DNA of 64,000 bases from Favolaschia claudopus (lineage: Eukaryota; Basidiomycota; Agaricomycetes; Agaricales; Mycenaceae). Of the stretch, positions 11,238-24,012 are shown in pieces. The position numbers and the translations under genes were made by a program. The stretch spans positions 1,054,001 through 1,118,000 of the forward strand of contig JAWWNJ010000062.1 in assembly GCA_037176885.1 (NCBI GenBank), read 5' to 3'. The notes under the pieces are model-generated. The model worked only from the letters and a program-made list of their open reading frames with translations. It was not told where the DNA came from and did not search any database. Numbering within the stretch: position 1 is the stretch's first letter; each line of letters opens with the position of its first letter.

Positions 11238-13201
11238 ATGGCGCGACGTTGGATACGATGGATGCACAAGCGCGGTGTAAAGGCTTGGGTAGTACCAAGT
11301 GCACTACTGACCGCGACGTGTATCAAATTCAGCATTGGTCTAGGATCCTACTCCGGTTGGTGTCGGCGCGCGTCACTTTCTTGTTTCTGAATGAAATCTC
11401 CAGGAATGAATACGCCTCCAATGTTCGGTGACTACGAAGCTCAACGACATTGGTTGGAATTGACGATTCATCTCCCTTTCCGACAATGGTATACCTACGA
11501 CTTGCAGTACTGGGGGCTTGATTATCCACCATTAACGGCGTATGTCTCGTGGCTATGCGGTATCGTGTGAGTTGGATTTTGAATTTGTTTTCTACCGCTG
11601 AAGTCCCACCCCAGAGCACACTGGCTGGATACCTCTTGGGTTGCATTGGACAGCTCTCGCGGGATAGAAACTGAAGGCAGCAAGGCTTTCATGCGTTCAA
11701 CAGTCATTCTACTGGATGCTCTCATATATCTCCCTGCCATTATCATGTTCACGCGCGTTTGGCAAAGCAATCGTTCGAAACGGACACAGAATCTAGCCTT
11801 TGTCACACTGCTATTTCAGCCAGCCTTGTTGCTAATTGATTTTGGCCATTTTCAATATAATTCTGTTATGTTGGGTTTGTGCCCTTCGCTCGCCACCATA
11901 ATACACATGCTGAACCTACTGGCAGGTTTCGCACTATTGGCCGTGAACTTTTTCGCCTTGGAGCAAGACTTGATCGGTGCCATCTGTTTCGTGCTCAGCC
12001 TGGGCTTCAAGCAAATGGCGCTGTACTATGCGCCTGCCATTGGAGGGTACCTTTTAGCGAAGTGTCTGTACCTAGGATTCGCTGAAGGGTAAGCGCTCTT
12101 CGTTTTTTTTTTTCGGCGGGATGAAAACTCACCTCTGCTAGGAGCAAGCTCTTCCTGCGGCTCGCGTTGATAACCTCACTTTCCTTCCTCGTGCTGTTCC
12201 TCCCTTTCCTCCCACCGTTTGCTCCTTTCGCCGCCGTCCTCGATCCTGTTAGCCGGATCTTCCCTTTTGCGCGAGGACTGTTTGAAGACAAGGTGTCCAA
12301 TTTCTGGTGTGCATCCAATGTGGTGTTCAAGTGGAAAAACTGGGCGTCCACCGCCGTCTTGCTAAGACTTTCTGCCCTTGCAACCGCTGTAGGATTCATG
12401 CCTAATGTACTGGTCCTACTGCGCATTGCTTGGCAAACGCAGCTGCCTCCTGGGTCAAAAGCCTCGGGACAAACACCTGTCCTTCCTCTACTCCCTTATG
12501 CGCTCCTCGCGTCCTCAATGTCATTCTTTCTCTTTTCTTTTCAAGTCCACGAGAAAACCATCTTGCTACCTCTGCTCCCTGTCACGCTGTTACTTTCAGG
12601 TGCACCAATGGATTCCACAGTATTCGGATGGGGCGTTCTGGCTAACAATATCGCCGTATTCAGGTGAGTCCTCCGACTGCGACTGTTGATGCGCAAGTCC
12701 TCATTTTCGATCAACAGTATGTGGCCCCTTCTCAAGCGCGACGGGCTCGGTGTTCAATACATTGCTTTGACCGTCCTTTGGAACCGCTTGCTTGGATACA
12801 ACCCCATCAATCTTCCCTCGAAATCCTTCATCCAGCTTCTTTCACTGGCTGTTTACTGCGCTGCCATCTGCTGGCATATGCTGGAACTCCTAATCTTGCC
12901 ACCTGCACGCTATCCCGACCTGTTCCCCGTGCTCAACGTCCTTATCAGCACGCCTGTCTTTATGCTGGTGTGGTTATGGAGCATAAAAAGCGGATTCGAG
13001 ACAAGTTGGGCGCTAGGTGGTATGGAGAACGCCGTGCCGCGGCCCAATCGAGCCTCTATTGTGAGTGACGGTGAACGGCCCGTGTTGAAGTCGCGCCCCG
13101 TCAGCTCGATTGGCTCTGCTCAAGGGAGACGGAGAGCACCGTTTGTTGATTCAGAGACGGCTAATGCGGACTCGGTACCACAGAGCGATACTGTGCGCTG
13201 A
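11238..13201 (+). CDS. ALG6: ALG6 alpha-1,3-glucosyltransferase
   Basis: Dolichyl-P-Glc:Man9GlcNAc2-PP-dolichol glucosyltransferase. It adds the first glucose to the lipid-linked oligosaccharide in the ER membrane. Signature blocks: [21 protein letters not shown] across an intron at about 11354-11402, [23 protein letters not shown] (about 11490-11560), [15 protein letters not shown] (about 11835-11880), [14 protein letters not shown] (about 11996-12040) and [19 protein letters not shown] (about 12520-12580). Several hydrophobic segments follow, as in the family. Introns lie after CGIV, after GFAEG (12091-12142) and before [12 protein letters not shown]. The tail (about 13020-13201) is hydrophilic and Arg/Ser-rich. 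The given start is the first in-frame ATG ([13 protein letters not shown]). The open frame continues upstream to about 10740 without an ATG and looks partly coding (Pro/Ser-rich), so an upstream exon with the real start is possible. Confidence 0.93.
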
Positions 13202-13601
13202 TACGGCTGCGTTTGCATGTTTTTGTTTTGTTTCGCGGGCTGCTTTGCTTGTATACTGTATCTATTAGTTAATATATTGCGCCACGGGGGTCACCGGAGG
13301 ATACATACATAAATGTCGACCTTTTTTGTCTATGTACCCTTTTCCAACCTTTTCCACTTCGCCGCGTCCGAACAGAATTGGCCGCGGCAGCATCATATGA
13401 TTTTTGGTGTCGCGCTTGGTCACGGTGTCACACACGCGTCTTCCTCTCCCTCCACCGGTTCATACGTTGGTGCAACCTCCTTCTATCACTCTCGCCTACA
13501 TGGTCTATTAGTTTGCTAAAGAGTCTGGGCACCGATTTTCCTGCCAAATTTCCCGAATCATCACCTCTCCACCAGTATTAAACGCGTTCCTGCCACCCAC
13601 G
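13202..13601. other. ALG6-DNA2 intergenic spacer
   Basis: 400 bp between the ALG6 stop and the DNA2 start. It must hold the ALG6 3' end and the DNA2 promoter, with pyrimidine-rich stretches before the DNA2 ATG. No open frame or repeat of note was seen. Confidence 0.5.
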
Positions 13602-16600
13602 ATGCCCACCGCCGCAGAAGAGGCCGATTTCATGAAGAATTTGTTGGCGGGATTAGACCAGGATGACTCTTTTTGGAACTCTGCTCCAACACCTGACACC
13701 TCCCCCGTGAAACCTCCGCCCGTCATTCAACGGTCGGGTCCGCCTGCGCCTCCCATTACACCAACCAAGCCCCAGAACACAAAAGCAATCCAGAAACCAA
13801 TCAGCCCTGGCGATGTAGATATGGCCGCCCTCTTGGAGGGGGCAGAGGACTGGGACTGGTCAGATATGAACTCCGATATTATGTCTCCCACGAAAAAGAG
13901 TCCCATGAAATCAGTTACACAGGTAAGAGCTTCAACGGCCAATCAATGCAACTTTCTCGATGCTAAGCTATCCCAGTCCGGAGGACCTGTCTATGTATCA
14001 CTTCCGTATACTAGGTGTCGTGTGGAATCTGTTTTGGAGAGCAGGACAAATGGAAAGTTGCAAAAGGTAGAAATGTGCATTTGGATCTTCAGCACTGCTA
14101 ACAAATTGTCATGCCAGAATCTATCTGTGAATTTAAGTAATTTGGAGCGCCGTTCTGTCATTTTAGCGGATGAGTGGGCCAGAACGGATGTTCGCGTTGG
14201 TAGGTGCACAGTCGTCTCGCCAGGCTCATATCTCATCAATGACTCTAGGCGATACGATCAATGTTTTGGGATCTTTTAGTACATCAGGGACATCTTCTTC
14301 ACCCTCAATCTCCATCACCTCTAGCGATAACATCCTTATTCTTCATCCCGACCTTCTTTTGACACCATCTGCCCTTTCGAGTTCCCTTGAATGCCGCCGA
14401 AAACCTTTGCTCTCCGGTCTTGTACGATCGTCGTCGGATACCTCGCCTGCTTTGGTGTGGGGTAACATTCTGCACGAAGTTATGCAAGCATGCCTCAGTT
14501 CTGGTCGCTGGGAGGACGCTTGGGTCGAAGAAAAAGTAGAGGAAGTCATTCGAGATAAAATATCCGACATTGCGAAAATCAGTCTGAGTGTCGAGGATGC
14601 AAGACGTGAAATCAAACTCAGGGCCAAAGGTCTCAAGGCGTTCTCAGAAAAATATATAGCGGATTCTCCGAAGGTACGCGTCTGTTTAGCAAGGTCGACT
14701 GTACATTGCTTGACACAACTCTAGGCACAGGCGGTGTTGACAAATACTCGTAGTGGACCGAACGAGACCTCTCTGCTGGCCGTCTCCCAGATCCTTGACA
14801 TTGAAGAAGACATCTGGTCCCCCATATGGGGACTGAAAGGCAAAATCGACGCAACTGTCCTCGCGGTCATTGCTGACTCCAATTCACGTTTGAAAGAAGA
14901 AAACATCTCGACGGGACCGAAACCATTCGAAATTAAGACGGGTCGTCCTGTTGCCGGTCTCGAACATCGCGCACAAACCATGCTTTACACTTTGCTGACC
15001 GAGGAGCGGTATGGAGCGCAAGTGTCGTCTGGGCTGCTTTACTATACTCAAAGCGAAGAGGTGGTCAGAGTTCCTGCGACAAGGAATGACCTCAAGGGAC
15101 TTTTGGGAGCGAGGAATGAGCTGGCCGCTTATATGTCAAGGCGTACTCCAAAGGAGACCAACCCCAAAGGAACAAGCGGGATGGACATGGAATCCGAGCC
15201 TTTCCTTCCGCCGACAATTGACGATGAGAGAGTCTGCAAGCGGTGCTATGCGCTCGATACCTGCATGCTCTATCGAAAGGTAGGTCAAGTATGTATGCTT
15301 TCCTTGCAGATACTGATCTCATTGTTCAGACTGTTGAGAACGTTGTCGACACAGAATCTCCTATTGCCGATATATACGACTTGAAAACAGGTCATATTAG
15401 CGCGGCTCATGGTGCTTTTTTCAAGCAGTGGGAGAGACTGTTATCGTTGGAGGAACAAGATACCGTACGCTTCAAGAAGGAGCTTTGGACGATGGGTGCC
15501 GCAGAGAGGGAAGCCAAGGGCCGATGCTTCAGCGACATGCGATTAGACCCCTCCTATACCCCAGAATCGACATTGAAAACCGGTAAAATTCACCGATTCA
15601 CATATCGGCTGACTCGTGCCTCTCAATCGCCTTCGCTACTCAATGGACACATCAGCGTCGGGGACCCTATCACCGTTTCTGTCGAGCCCAATCTCCTAGC
15701 GCTCGCTCGAGGCTTCGTTGTAGACCTGACCGAGTTCACCGTGGATGTGGGTGTCGACCACGAACTGTCTCTTGCAACGATCGCCACTCGAACATCTCGA
15801 TTCCGACCCGCAGGAGCTGGTTCTACGTCGTCCCCCATTTTCCGCGTCGACAAGGACGAATTATTTGGCGGAATGGCCCGGATGCGAGATAATCTTGCGC
15901 ACCTTTTCTATGCCAACGGAGATGCCAGACGTCTAGAGCTTGTCGTCGACCTCAAGCCGCCTGTTTTCATGAAGAGCACACCTTTGCCTCCTCATCTGAC
16001 CCGGCATCTCGAGAATCTCAATCTAAATCAACAAGATGCCATGACGAAAGTACTAGACGCGGAGGATTATGCGATGATTTTGGGCATGCCTGGTACAGGC
16101 AAAACCACGGTCGTCGCCGCCATCATTCAGGTCCTTGTTGGAATGGGCAAGACAGTCCTTTTGACTTCATATACGCATTCTGCTGTCGACACCATCTTGA
16201 TGAAGCTCAAGGGCAAGGTCGATTTCGGCATCCTCCGAATCGGCAATGTCGACAAGGTATTGTGGTTAAACAAAAAGCAAGTTCTCGACTAATGGTAGTA
16301 GGTTCATCCAGAGATACGGGAATTTACTTTAGCTGCTCGAAAAACGCCGACTACCGTTGAACAGCTGGAGCACCAAATCATGTCTCCCCCTGTAGTCGCA
16401 ACAACCTGTTTATCGGTCGACCAGTGAGCTTTCAATATATCCAAAAAGCTACAAGCTGAATCAGCGACAGTGCCTTGTTTACGCGACGGACATTTGATTA
16501 CTGCATTGTGGACGAGGCTTCGCAGATCACATTGCCCACTTGTCTGGGACCTCTCCGGTTTGCGAAAACGTTTGTTCTTGTAGGGGATCACTTCCAACTC

Positions 16601-17710
16601 CCTCCCCTGGTACGACGCTTGCATGCCCACGGACTTTCTCCTAACCTGCGCCATAGGTTCGAAACCGCGAAGCTCGCAAGGGCGGCTTGGATGTTTCTCT
16701 TTTCCGACGCATATCGGAGGCGCACCCGCAGGCCGTCGTGAATATGGCTCAACAGTATCGGATGAACAAGGATATCATGACTCTGTCGAACAAACTTATT
16801 TATGGGGACCGACTCAGCTGTGGATCGGACGCCGTTGCTAACTCAAGTCTCGTATTACCGGATGTCCGGTTCTTGGATAACATGCACATTCGAACGTCTT
16901 GCCATCCGAATGGATGCTGGATTGATAGGTTGATGGGGCAGAGGTGAGCAGTCGTATGCTTACGTCGATCAGATTGACTAATGCAGTGCATTCCAGTTGT
17001 AGAGCTGTTTTCGTTGACACAGACGCCGTCCCTGCCCAGGATTCTCGCGTTGGCGATCTCGTACAGAATGAGGTTGAGGCGACTCTCGTATATCAAGTCA
17101 CCGAAACACTTCTCCGCAGTGGTGTGCCGCCTGAGCAGATTGGGATAATTTCTGTCTATCGACAACAGCTAAAACTTTTGGGTCATTTGTTCGCCGACCG
17201 TAAGGGAATCGAACTCCTTACTGCTGACCGCAGTCAAGGCAGAGACAAAGACTGTATCATCATTTCGATGGTGCGCTCGAACGACACGGGATATGTGAGT
17301 CTCTTTAACTTCTGCTGTGTCCTTTGTTTGAATCGTAATTGCAGGTAGGGGACTTGATCAAGGATTGGCGAAGGATGAACGTATCTTTCACGCGCGCACG
17401 ATCTAAGCTCATCATCTTTGGCTCGCGGAAGACTCTTCAATCAGCTCCCCTTCTCCAGGAGTTTTTCGACCTTATGGAGAACAAAGAATGGATACTTGAG
17501 CTGCCGCCCAAGGCAGATACTCTACATCCAGCCCTTACGCCGGGTGCATCGCTTAGTGCGTCGAAACGGGGGGCAGAGGACATGCTGCAAGGCAAGGAAA
17601 ACGCGGTGGTGAATGCACGGCCACCAAAGAAGCCCAAACTCAAAGGAGCGGACGAGGGCATGCTTCGTGGTCGACCAATTCTGAGAGACTTGATGAATGA
17701 GACGCGTTGA
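13602..17710 (+). CDS. DNA2: DNA2 replication/repair nuclease-helicase
   Basis: Nuclease-helicase for Okazaki flap removal and double-strand-break end resection, in nucleus and probably mitochondria. The N-terminal region is disordered and Pro/Ser-rich. The RecB-like nuclease has [11 protein letters not shown] (about 14390-14425), [34 protein letters not shown] (about 14799-14860), FEIKTGRP (about 14928-14950) and the iron-sulfur cysteines [10 protein letters not shown] (C-x2-C-x5-C, about 15236-15265), with the first Cys in CRRK. The superfamily I helicase has Walker [10 protein letters not shown] (about 16083-16109), [11 protein letters not shown] (about 16492-16524), GDHFQLPPL joined by an intron to [36 protein letters not shown] and [12 protein letters not shown] (about 17380-17415). 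At least ten short introns. The tail is basic. All catalytic blocks appear intact. Confidence 0.95.
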
Positions 17711-17959
17711 GGATGATCGAATATATAACCACTGTATTATACGCAAGACTTTGTATCGAGTATCATCTATCATAGTATCAATATTAGCGCATGGGCGTTG
17801 GCGGCACGTTTTCGCAACGAATGCATTCAGGTTTTGGAATGAGGGGCCAGTATACGTATTGTGTCGACTAGTAGGAGTGTACAGACAGTAAAATGTGATT
17901 GATGGATACAGTTGTTTTAATTCCCCTTCACATCTAATCCTCGAGTTGGCATCCAAGCA

Positions 17960-19339
17960 TTACTGTTGCGACCCGCTACTTGGTCCAGATCCCTTCCACC
18001 ATTTACCGATTTTGGCAGCACTATACCGTGCACTCTTGCCAGCACCGGCACTGATGATGCCTTTGAGAGACTGAACTGTTGCGGGATATCGCACAATTCC
18101 TCGTAATACTGTCGTTCGCACGTCAGCCTCAATAGCACAAACCTCGCAATGAATAAACTCGCCTTGACCCATTGTCACGGGTAGCTGATCATCGCCCGCT
18201 AACCGAATCCAGTACGCGCTCTCATCCGCTTCGTATGCTGGGGTGGAACTGGAGCGATCATAGCTATTTCTCACACCGCTCAACAAATTCGACGGAAGCT
18301 TCTTCAGATGCGCCGCGCGCGCATGCGGTGTCACGTCCTGCTGTATGGCCGACGAATATGGCGACCAATGCACCCCGGGAAGGCCAACCACAAGCCGATG
18401 ATACAGCTCCTTGAACTGTGGAGCCTGATGGCGGACAATGTTCAAAACTTTGTTACGGTTCTCGGCGGGGAGCATCATGCGTGGATCGCCTAGATAGCTG
18501 ATCCCCGCTATCCGCTCGAATAACTGGGTTTCCGAAAAGTCGGCGGGGAGGGTGAGAAGCGCGGCTCGCACGGCGGATGTGAGGTTGACCTGCTGTGTCA
18601 GGCGCACACGAGCATCGTCTTTGATGATTCGCAGAGGTTTATGCATGCGCCCGGCCAAATAGAGCGACCGCCAGTTGAGCAGGTCCGAGCAAAGATTATC
18701 CACCGTAGTCACACCATATTTAATCGTCTTCCAAAATAGTATGCAATTAGCTCAAGATCATATGGAAAGAAACAAGGAACGTACAACACCGGCGATCGGA
18801 ACATACGCGTTGAACCAAACACCAGGGCCAAAACCCTGCACCTTTGTCACGTAGTCCGACCCCAGCACACGAGCATGGAAGGTGTAGTGGCTCGGGTGCT
18901 GTTGCATGTTAATGGAGTGAAAGTGGGCGGCGTGGGTGACCGCGAACATGAAGTCGAGCATTGGGCCTTGTGTCGCCGATTCCTTCACCGGGTACCCGTC
19001 CTGCTCGAAGACCCCTGATCCGTACGCGAAAGCGTAACGTATTGGAGCATCGAATTGTTCTACGATAGATTCAAGCAAAGCTCGCGTAGAATTGGATACA
19101 GGAAGCAGCTGATTCCGGCCGAAACTTGGGGGGAGATTGGGCAACAGTTGGTGCTTGTGCGAAACGGCGGGACGCGGTTGGGGATGTATACGACTCCGGT
19201 GTTTTGGCGGTGAGGGTCGTTGGGGCAGAGGTGGAGGGGGGATATCGGGGGTCGTGGGGAAAGTTTCGGTGGATAACGAGCGGACTAGAACGGCGGGAAT
19301 AGAATAGGTGTGGGGGTTGCGCACAACGGTGGATAGCAT
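17960..19339 (-). CDS. TAM41: TAM41 mitochondrial CDP-diacylglycerol synthase
   Basis: Phosphatidate cytidylyltransferase on the matrix side of the mitochondrial inner membrane. It makes CDP-diacylglycerol for cardiolipin synthesis. The N-terminus is Arg/Ser/Pro-rich without acidic residues for about 45 residues, consistent with a presequence. Family motifs: FAYGSGVFEQDGY (about 19035-19000), GPMLDFMFAV (about 18965-18940), HAAHFHSINM, GPGVWFNAYVPIAGV and, across one intron (about 18746-18783), TIKYGVTTVDNLC, then LLNWRSLYLAGRMHKP. It lies in tandem with the downstream kinesin gene on the same strand and converges on DNA2, with 249 bp between stops. Confidence 0.94.
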
Positions 19340-19490
19340 GGTGGAGGTAACGGACAGAGATGGAATTTAGCCATTCGGCCGACGCGTGCCGTGGCCACTC
19401 GGCGCGCTCCAAAGCTTATATCCTTCATGTCAAACACGCGTAAATCGTCAATATTCGGGTTAATAATACAGAAAAGCAGCGCGTAAAAGC

Positions 19491-22414
19491 TCATGATCGT
19501 ACATGTACATTCTCCTTCACACTCGCACCGAATATCTCCCGCGGTGTAAACTTGCCGCTAGCGACACGCAACCCCTTCCCGACACGGCTGCTCCACTTGC
19601 TTTCTTGCCCACCTTCGGTCTCGAAGCTTACATCGCCTAGCTCCGTCCAGTCTTCCTCCGGCGTCTGTTCCAGCAGACTGGGGTGTGCCCCAAATTTGGA
19701 GCTCATCGACAAATCCAGCGACATGCGCATCGGAGAGTCAAACGACGTTTCCCCAGCCGACTGCTGTCGTGCCTCCCGTCTACCTGCAAACGTAGCAGAC
19801 GCGCCTCCGGGGCTAGGCATGACTTTGACCGGCGAGGACGCAGCAGAGAGCAGACCCAGTCCGAGAGAATCGAATTTGCTCACGAACGCGGCCAACGCTT
19901 TGCGCTCCTCTTCGAGTTGTAGTCGCATCTATAAACCAGTCAGCTGCTATGCCGTGCAACCCACAACATGCAATTTACCTTCTTCTCTTTCTCGAGTTGA
20001 CGCACCAGTTCTTTAGCCCATGCATCCTTCTCTGCCACCACTCTACGCTCTGCATCAAGTTTTGTCTGCCACTCCTTCTCCAACTCTTCCGGGACAAATT
20101 GAGGAGCTTCTCCAAGCTTGTCCTCGTACATCCGTGTCACCCCCTCAAGCTCCCGGATTCTCTGTGCCTGGTCTGCGATCATCTTATCTTTGTCTTCATC
20201 AATATCAGAGAGGGCGGGCTTCGCCGCGAGCGAAGCCTCCAGCGACAAAATCTGATTCGATTGCGACTCAATTTGCAACCGCGCCCCAAGCAATTCTTGT
20301 TGCAACTTTCATTCAAGTTCAGTTGTCAAAGTCTAGGAATGAATCAAAAATACACACCTGGTACGGCGACATGTCGAAGTCGATCTTCACCGGACTTCCA
20401 GGGCGTGATTCGTCGCCACTGCCCACAGTCTGACTCGTAAGAATGAGTTTCGTTAATTGTTTAATTCTGGTGTTCAGGTCTGTCATTGCTTTCGATTCGT
20501 CAAGTTGCTAGACGACAGTGTTCAGCATTGAGTTGACAAATAGGAACACCAGACAGACCTCGCGGGCAGACAGACGCCTCGTGCGCACGGATGGTGCATC
20601 GGCCTCCTTCTCGCGTTCCGCCAACCGTGTCTTGAGATCCTCAATCTCCTTCCTGTAGCGCTCGATCAGCGCGTCCGTGTCGACAATCTCCTTCTTCTGC
20701 GCATTCAGCTGTAAAAAACAAGGTGCATCAGCAAGGCAGGTTTCCGACCAGGGGGAAAACTTACGTGGACGCCCTTGATGCGACGGGCAAATTGAAGAGT
20801 GCTCATGCTTTCACCGACGGCGCTAGCATCTGGATTCAGGGTGCACACCACACTGATCCGTGCGTTTCCAGCCAAAGAGGGCTGCAGCATCCGCGTCAGT
20901 TTGGAGTTCCGATACGGAATGTGGTCGCTGTGAATGGTCGTTGGTAAGTTGCTCCATGAACATTCGAGTGTCTACGAACCTTTTCCCTTTTGCAGCATTC
21001 TCTGCAAGTGTCGAGATAACCGTACCGAGGGTTAGAAGACTGTATCACGATATGAGCAGAGATGATGCGGAGAAGAAGGCAATAACCTGGTATTAATGTA
21101 TCTGCCTTCTTTCGTTCTCTCCTTGTCCGACGTAGCCTTCTCAGAACCAGCCAGATCGATCAAGCTCTGCCCACAGTCGATCAGCCTCATGAGTATATGT
21201 ATCACTTGACGCGTACCAGCACCGAACTCTGGACGCTGCTTCCCCGCAATCGTGGGCCCGGTGTCTGTCTTCCTCCGTATCCAGGGGTCTGCCGACCAGT
21301 AGAAGCGTCGTCGTCGCAGGAGCTCCGATCGCCGCGTTCCCGACTCTCGCAGACAACGCGGAACACCGAGTGGCTGCGGCTACTACGTTCGTTCCAATCT
21401 GTGCTCGCCGTCCGGCGGTTTCCCTCTCCTCGTCGAAGTACTTCTCGCACGCTCGCGAGACTGGTGACTACCTCCTCCCGCAAGCCACTCATTACAACAT
21501 CACCACCCGCGCCGCCTTGAATCTCGATGGTTTTCGCCCCAGGCGCGAGCAGGTCGTGTATCGTTTCGTTATATATTTCGAGGTAGCTGCAACGGAGTAG
21601 ATACTCGCGTGAGGGCGTCGCTCGAATGAAGGCGAAAATTTCTCGAATGGCGCGGGGGATGATACCGGGCTCTTCGTCGCTTCCGGACAGGGTATAGGTC
21701 TTTCCAGAGGCAGTTTGCCCATATGCAAAGACTACAGCATTGTAGCCTGACATAAATGCATGTACATGAGGTCGTGCCGCGGTGGTATAAAGCTGGCCTG
21801 TGTATGAGGAAGTATGGATTGTGTCGAAAGTGAATTTGTTCGCTGGGGTGGGAGCAGCCGTTCCGGAGAGGTGGATTGTGTTCTCGTTGGGTAGAACCGT
21901 CCATGCGGTAGGTACAGATCTAACCTGTGGACGTACTCTGTATAATCCGTTACAATTGCGGGTTTGGAAAGGAGACTGAAGCAGCCCACCTGACAGAGAC
22001 CATGACCTTCCCCACATCAACCTCTGGAATGGGAAAAGTGACATCGCCGCCGTGTTCGTCCCCAGTCAAATCCACACCGACACTCTGAAAGTCCACCACC
22101 GAGTCTTCGACGTCATGTTGAGGGAACATGGGGGTCAAAGCAGGGCTAGCGGTGCCCATTCTTGAACCTGCGCGGGAAGTCGGACGCGACTTGGACGGAC
22201 TGCCAGGCACGCTGGGGAGCGTCGGTGGCTTGCGTGTGCGAGACTCCATAGACAATGGGGCCTTGTACTTCTTGGTAGATGATAGAATGCTCGACACCGG
22301 TGCTGGAGTACGCGCTAGCCTTGCGGACAAGTCGCGTTCGCTGGTGGTGGCGGTCGAGCGAGTGACGCGGGGAGTGAATGGTGTAGGACGCTTTCCTGCA
22401 GGTGTAGAAGCCAT
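19491..22414 (-). CDS. Kinesin motor protein, Kip2/kinesin-7-like
   Basis: Microtubule motor. The N-terminal extension of about 140 residues is Ser/Pro/Arg-rich (22414-21990). The motor starts at VGKVMVSVRVRP, has P-loop AYGQTASGKTYTL (about 21735-21695), SYLEIYNETIHDLL, switch I NERSSRSHSVF (about 21395-21360) and the C-terminal LNPDASAVGESMSTLQFARR (about 20850-20790). A coiled coil follows (20700-19940), rich in Glu/Lys/Leu heptads, and then a short Ser-rich tail ending FTPREIFGASVKENVHVRS. Several introns interrupt it. The basic extension before the motor points to the fungal Kip2/CENP-E-like group; this subfamily call is inference. A LINE derivative begins 72 bp upstream of the start codon. 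Confidence 0.9.
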
Positions 22415-22483
22415 ATTTACAGTTCGTTAACGAGGTGAGCTTGCTCAACAAGGTTGACTTTCAGTAGCCGAATCCGAACCAAA

Positions 22484-23782
22484 ATGTCGCGGTCACGTGG
22501 CAGGGGCCTCTTGTTCCGGACCGCCATCTCCAACAAAATTCCCACGACCAAAAAATCGCTGAGGATGCAAAGGCAACGTCCTTCGCAGCCTCCCGCGACG
22601 GGTGCTCGGCGCCCAAGGTCGCCGGAAACCTCGATATCCTCTTCAGAGGGTCATCATCCCTCGCCCATCACGAAGTCCCCTCACACCGCACGCATTATCA
22701 AGAGAGGCAGAACAGACCGCGGTCCCTCCGATGCCATTCCCGCCATGGATGCCGACCAAACACCCGCCCCCATACCCGTCTTCACATCCGAAATCGACGA
22801 AGCCCGCGAAACAGCCATAATGGCTGGAGCAATGGCTGGGCTTATGCTCGGCGAGTTACGAAAAAACGTGTCAGCACTGTTAAAAACGGCGCAGTGCTTT
22901 AGACGAAACGCAGACGCTTGGCCGAGGAAGTTTCTTCCTCCTGACTTGGAAAGCATTACCTTCGTGCTATCGGCGGTCGACGAAATACGCGACCTCATGC
23001 TATGCCGACAATACCATGCCCCCGACCTCCGACCCGCTGCTGTCAGCGACACACCGAGCCCCCCTACTTTTGCGGAAGTCGTCAAGGCTCCACCAGAACC
23101 GGCCGAAACGCGGCCCCAACAACCCTTCAAGCCGAGACACCAACCAGCGGCGGCCAGGCGTGACGCTGCAAAGCCCAGCCGACGTGCCCTACCCTCCACG
23201 CGCCTGATTGTTGACCTCTCGGGCTGCCATCCGACCAAGAAACCTCACCCCGCTTCGTTGTGCAACGCTCTCAATGACGCCCTGGGCGGAAGACTTGCAG
23301 TCAGCGCTGTCTCCACCACACGCAGCGGTAATTTAATCCTGCATGCTTCTGCGCCGGCATGCTCTGCGCAGGCCCTTGCAGCACACCGCTCGCTCGTCTG
23401 GAGTACAATATCCCCACTGCTTGGGATCACTGACCCTGCAGAGCCCCCAATGTACCCGGCTGATCCTTGGCACAAGGTGGTTTTCCATCGAGTGCCCTTA
23501 ATGCAGCCGGGAGCTCTCCCTTCCGATCGGGACTTCATTCGGGAAGTCGCAAAGCGCAACCAGCTTCCAGGAACCCAGTACCGCATTGGTAATGTGCGGT
23601 TCCTGCTCGAGCGGGACAAGGCTCCACGGGAGGAGGTAACGGTACGAGTCGACTTTATTGAGCAGGAAGATGCCCGTCGCTTTTTGCGTGACGGAATTTT
23701 TCTGTTTGGTTCTCACTGTCGGGCCACACGGTACAAGCCACGGTCGTCGAACGGAAGGCGGACCTCTGGAGGCCACGGCTAA
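22484..23782 (+). CDS. Gag-like ORF1 protein of LINE derivative
   Basis: Retroelement RNA-binding (nucleocapsid-like) protein. The N-terminal part is basic and Ser/Pro-rich (22500-22750). A middle block with AGLMLGELRKNVSALL follows, then a PTFAEVVKAPPEP-type linker (about 23065-23105) of the kind seen in Tad1-group ORF1. The C-terminal fold has LIVDLSG...LCNALNDALGG...SGNLILHASAP (about 23200-23350), WHKVVFHRVPL (about 23469-23500) and a closing GIFLFGSHCRATRYKP. In related ORF1 proteins CCHC zinc knuckles normally come next; here the frame stops 12 codons later with none. The ATG at 22484 lies partly in target DNA; the first ATG inside the element is at 22565, in frame. The family call rests on motif memory. 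Confidence 0.72.
   Translation: MSRSRGRGLLFRTAISNKIPTTKKSLRMQRQRPSQPPATGARRPRSPETSISSSEGHHPSPITKSPHTARIIKRGRTDRGPSDAIPAMDADQTPAPIPVFTSEIDEARETAIMAGAMAGLMLGELRKNVSALLKTAQCFRRNADAWPRKFLPPDLESITFVLSAVDEIRDLMLCRQYHAPDLRPAAVSDTPSPPTFAEVVKAPPEPAETRPQQPFKPRHQPAAARRDAAKPSRRALPSTRLIVDLSGCHPTKKPHPASLCNALNDALGGRLAVSAVSTTRSGNLILHASAPACSAQALAAHRSLVWSTISPLLGITDPAEPPMYPADPWHKVVFHRVPLMQPGALPSDRDFIREVAKRNQLPGTQYRIGNVRFLLERDKAPREEVTVRVDFIEQEDARRFLRDGIFLFGSHCRATRYKPRSSNGRRTSGGHG
22486..22498 (+). repeat. Left 13-bp target-site duplication of LINE derivative
   Basis: GTCGCGGTCACGT, identical to 24013-24025. The pair flanks the retroelement exactly, with the right copy directly after the poly(A) tail. Confidence 0.92.
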
Positions 23783-24012
23783 TTAGCCTCTTTTCTTTTC
23801 TCTATGGTTATGCTCTATGGTTTACGTACCGTTTGCCACTTACGCCGTCCACCTACCCGCTACCTCCCCACTCCAAGACTATACTCTACCTGCATCGGTC
23901 GAATTCCCCTAGCACAACATCCCGTATTTATTGCCCTTTCGGCACCGCGTCTTAGTAGTTAGTTTACTTGTTGCGGTATAGAAATGCTGATACAAAAAAA
24001 AAAAAAAAAAAA
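22499..24012 (+). mobile_element. ORF1-only non-LTR retrotransposon with poly(A) tail
   Basis: A 1514-bp insertion bounded by perfect 13-bp direct repeats. It holds one open frame similar in character to the gag-like ORF1 of Tad1-type fungal LINEs, then about 210 bp of untranslated sequence, then 19 uninterrupted A residues (23994-24012). No endonuclease, reverse transcriptase or RNase H region is present. Perfect target repeats, pure poly(A) and an intact ORF indicate a recent insertion. The structure equals a LINE whose ORF2 was lost internally and which was probably mobilised in trans. Confidence 0.85.

Noticed and set aside
22681..23238. 185-codon minus-strand frame opposite LINE ORF1
   Set aside because: Antisense shadow of a GC-rich coding region; no domain.
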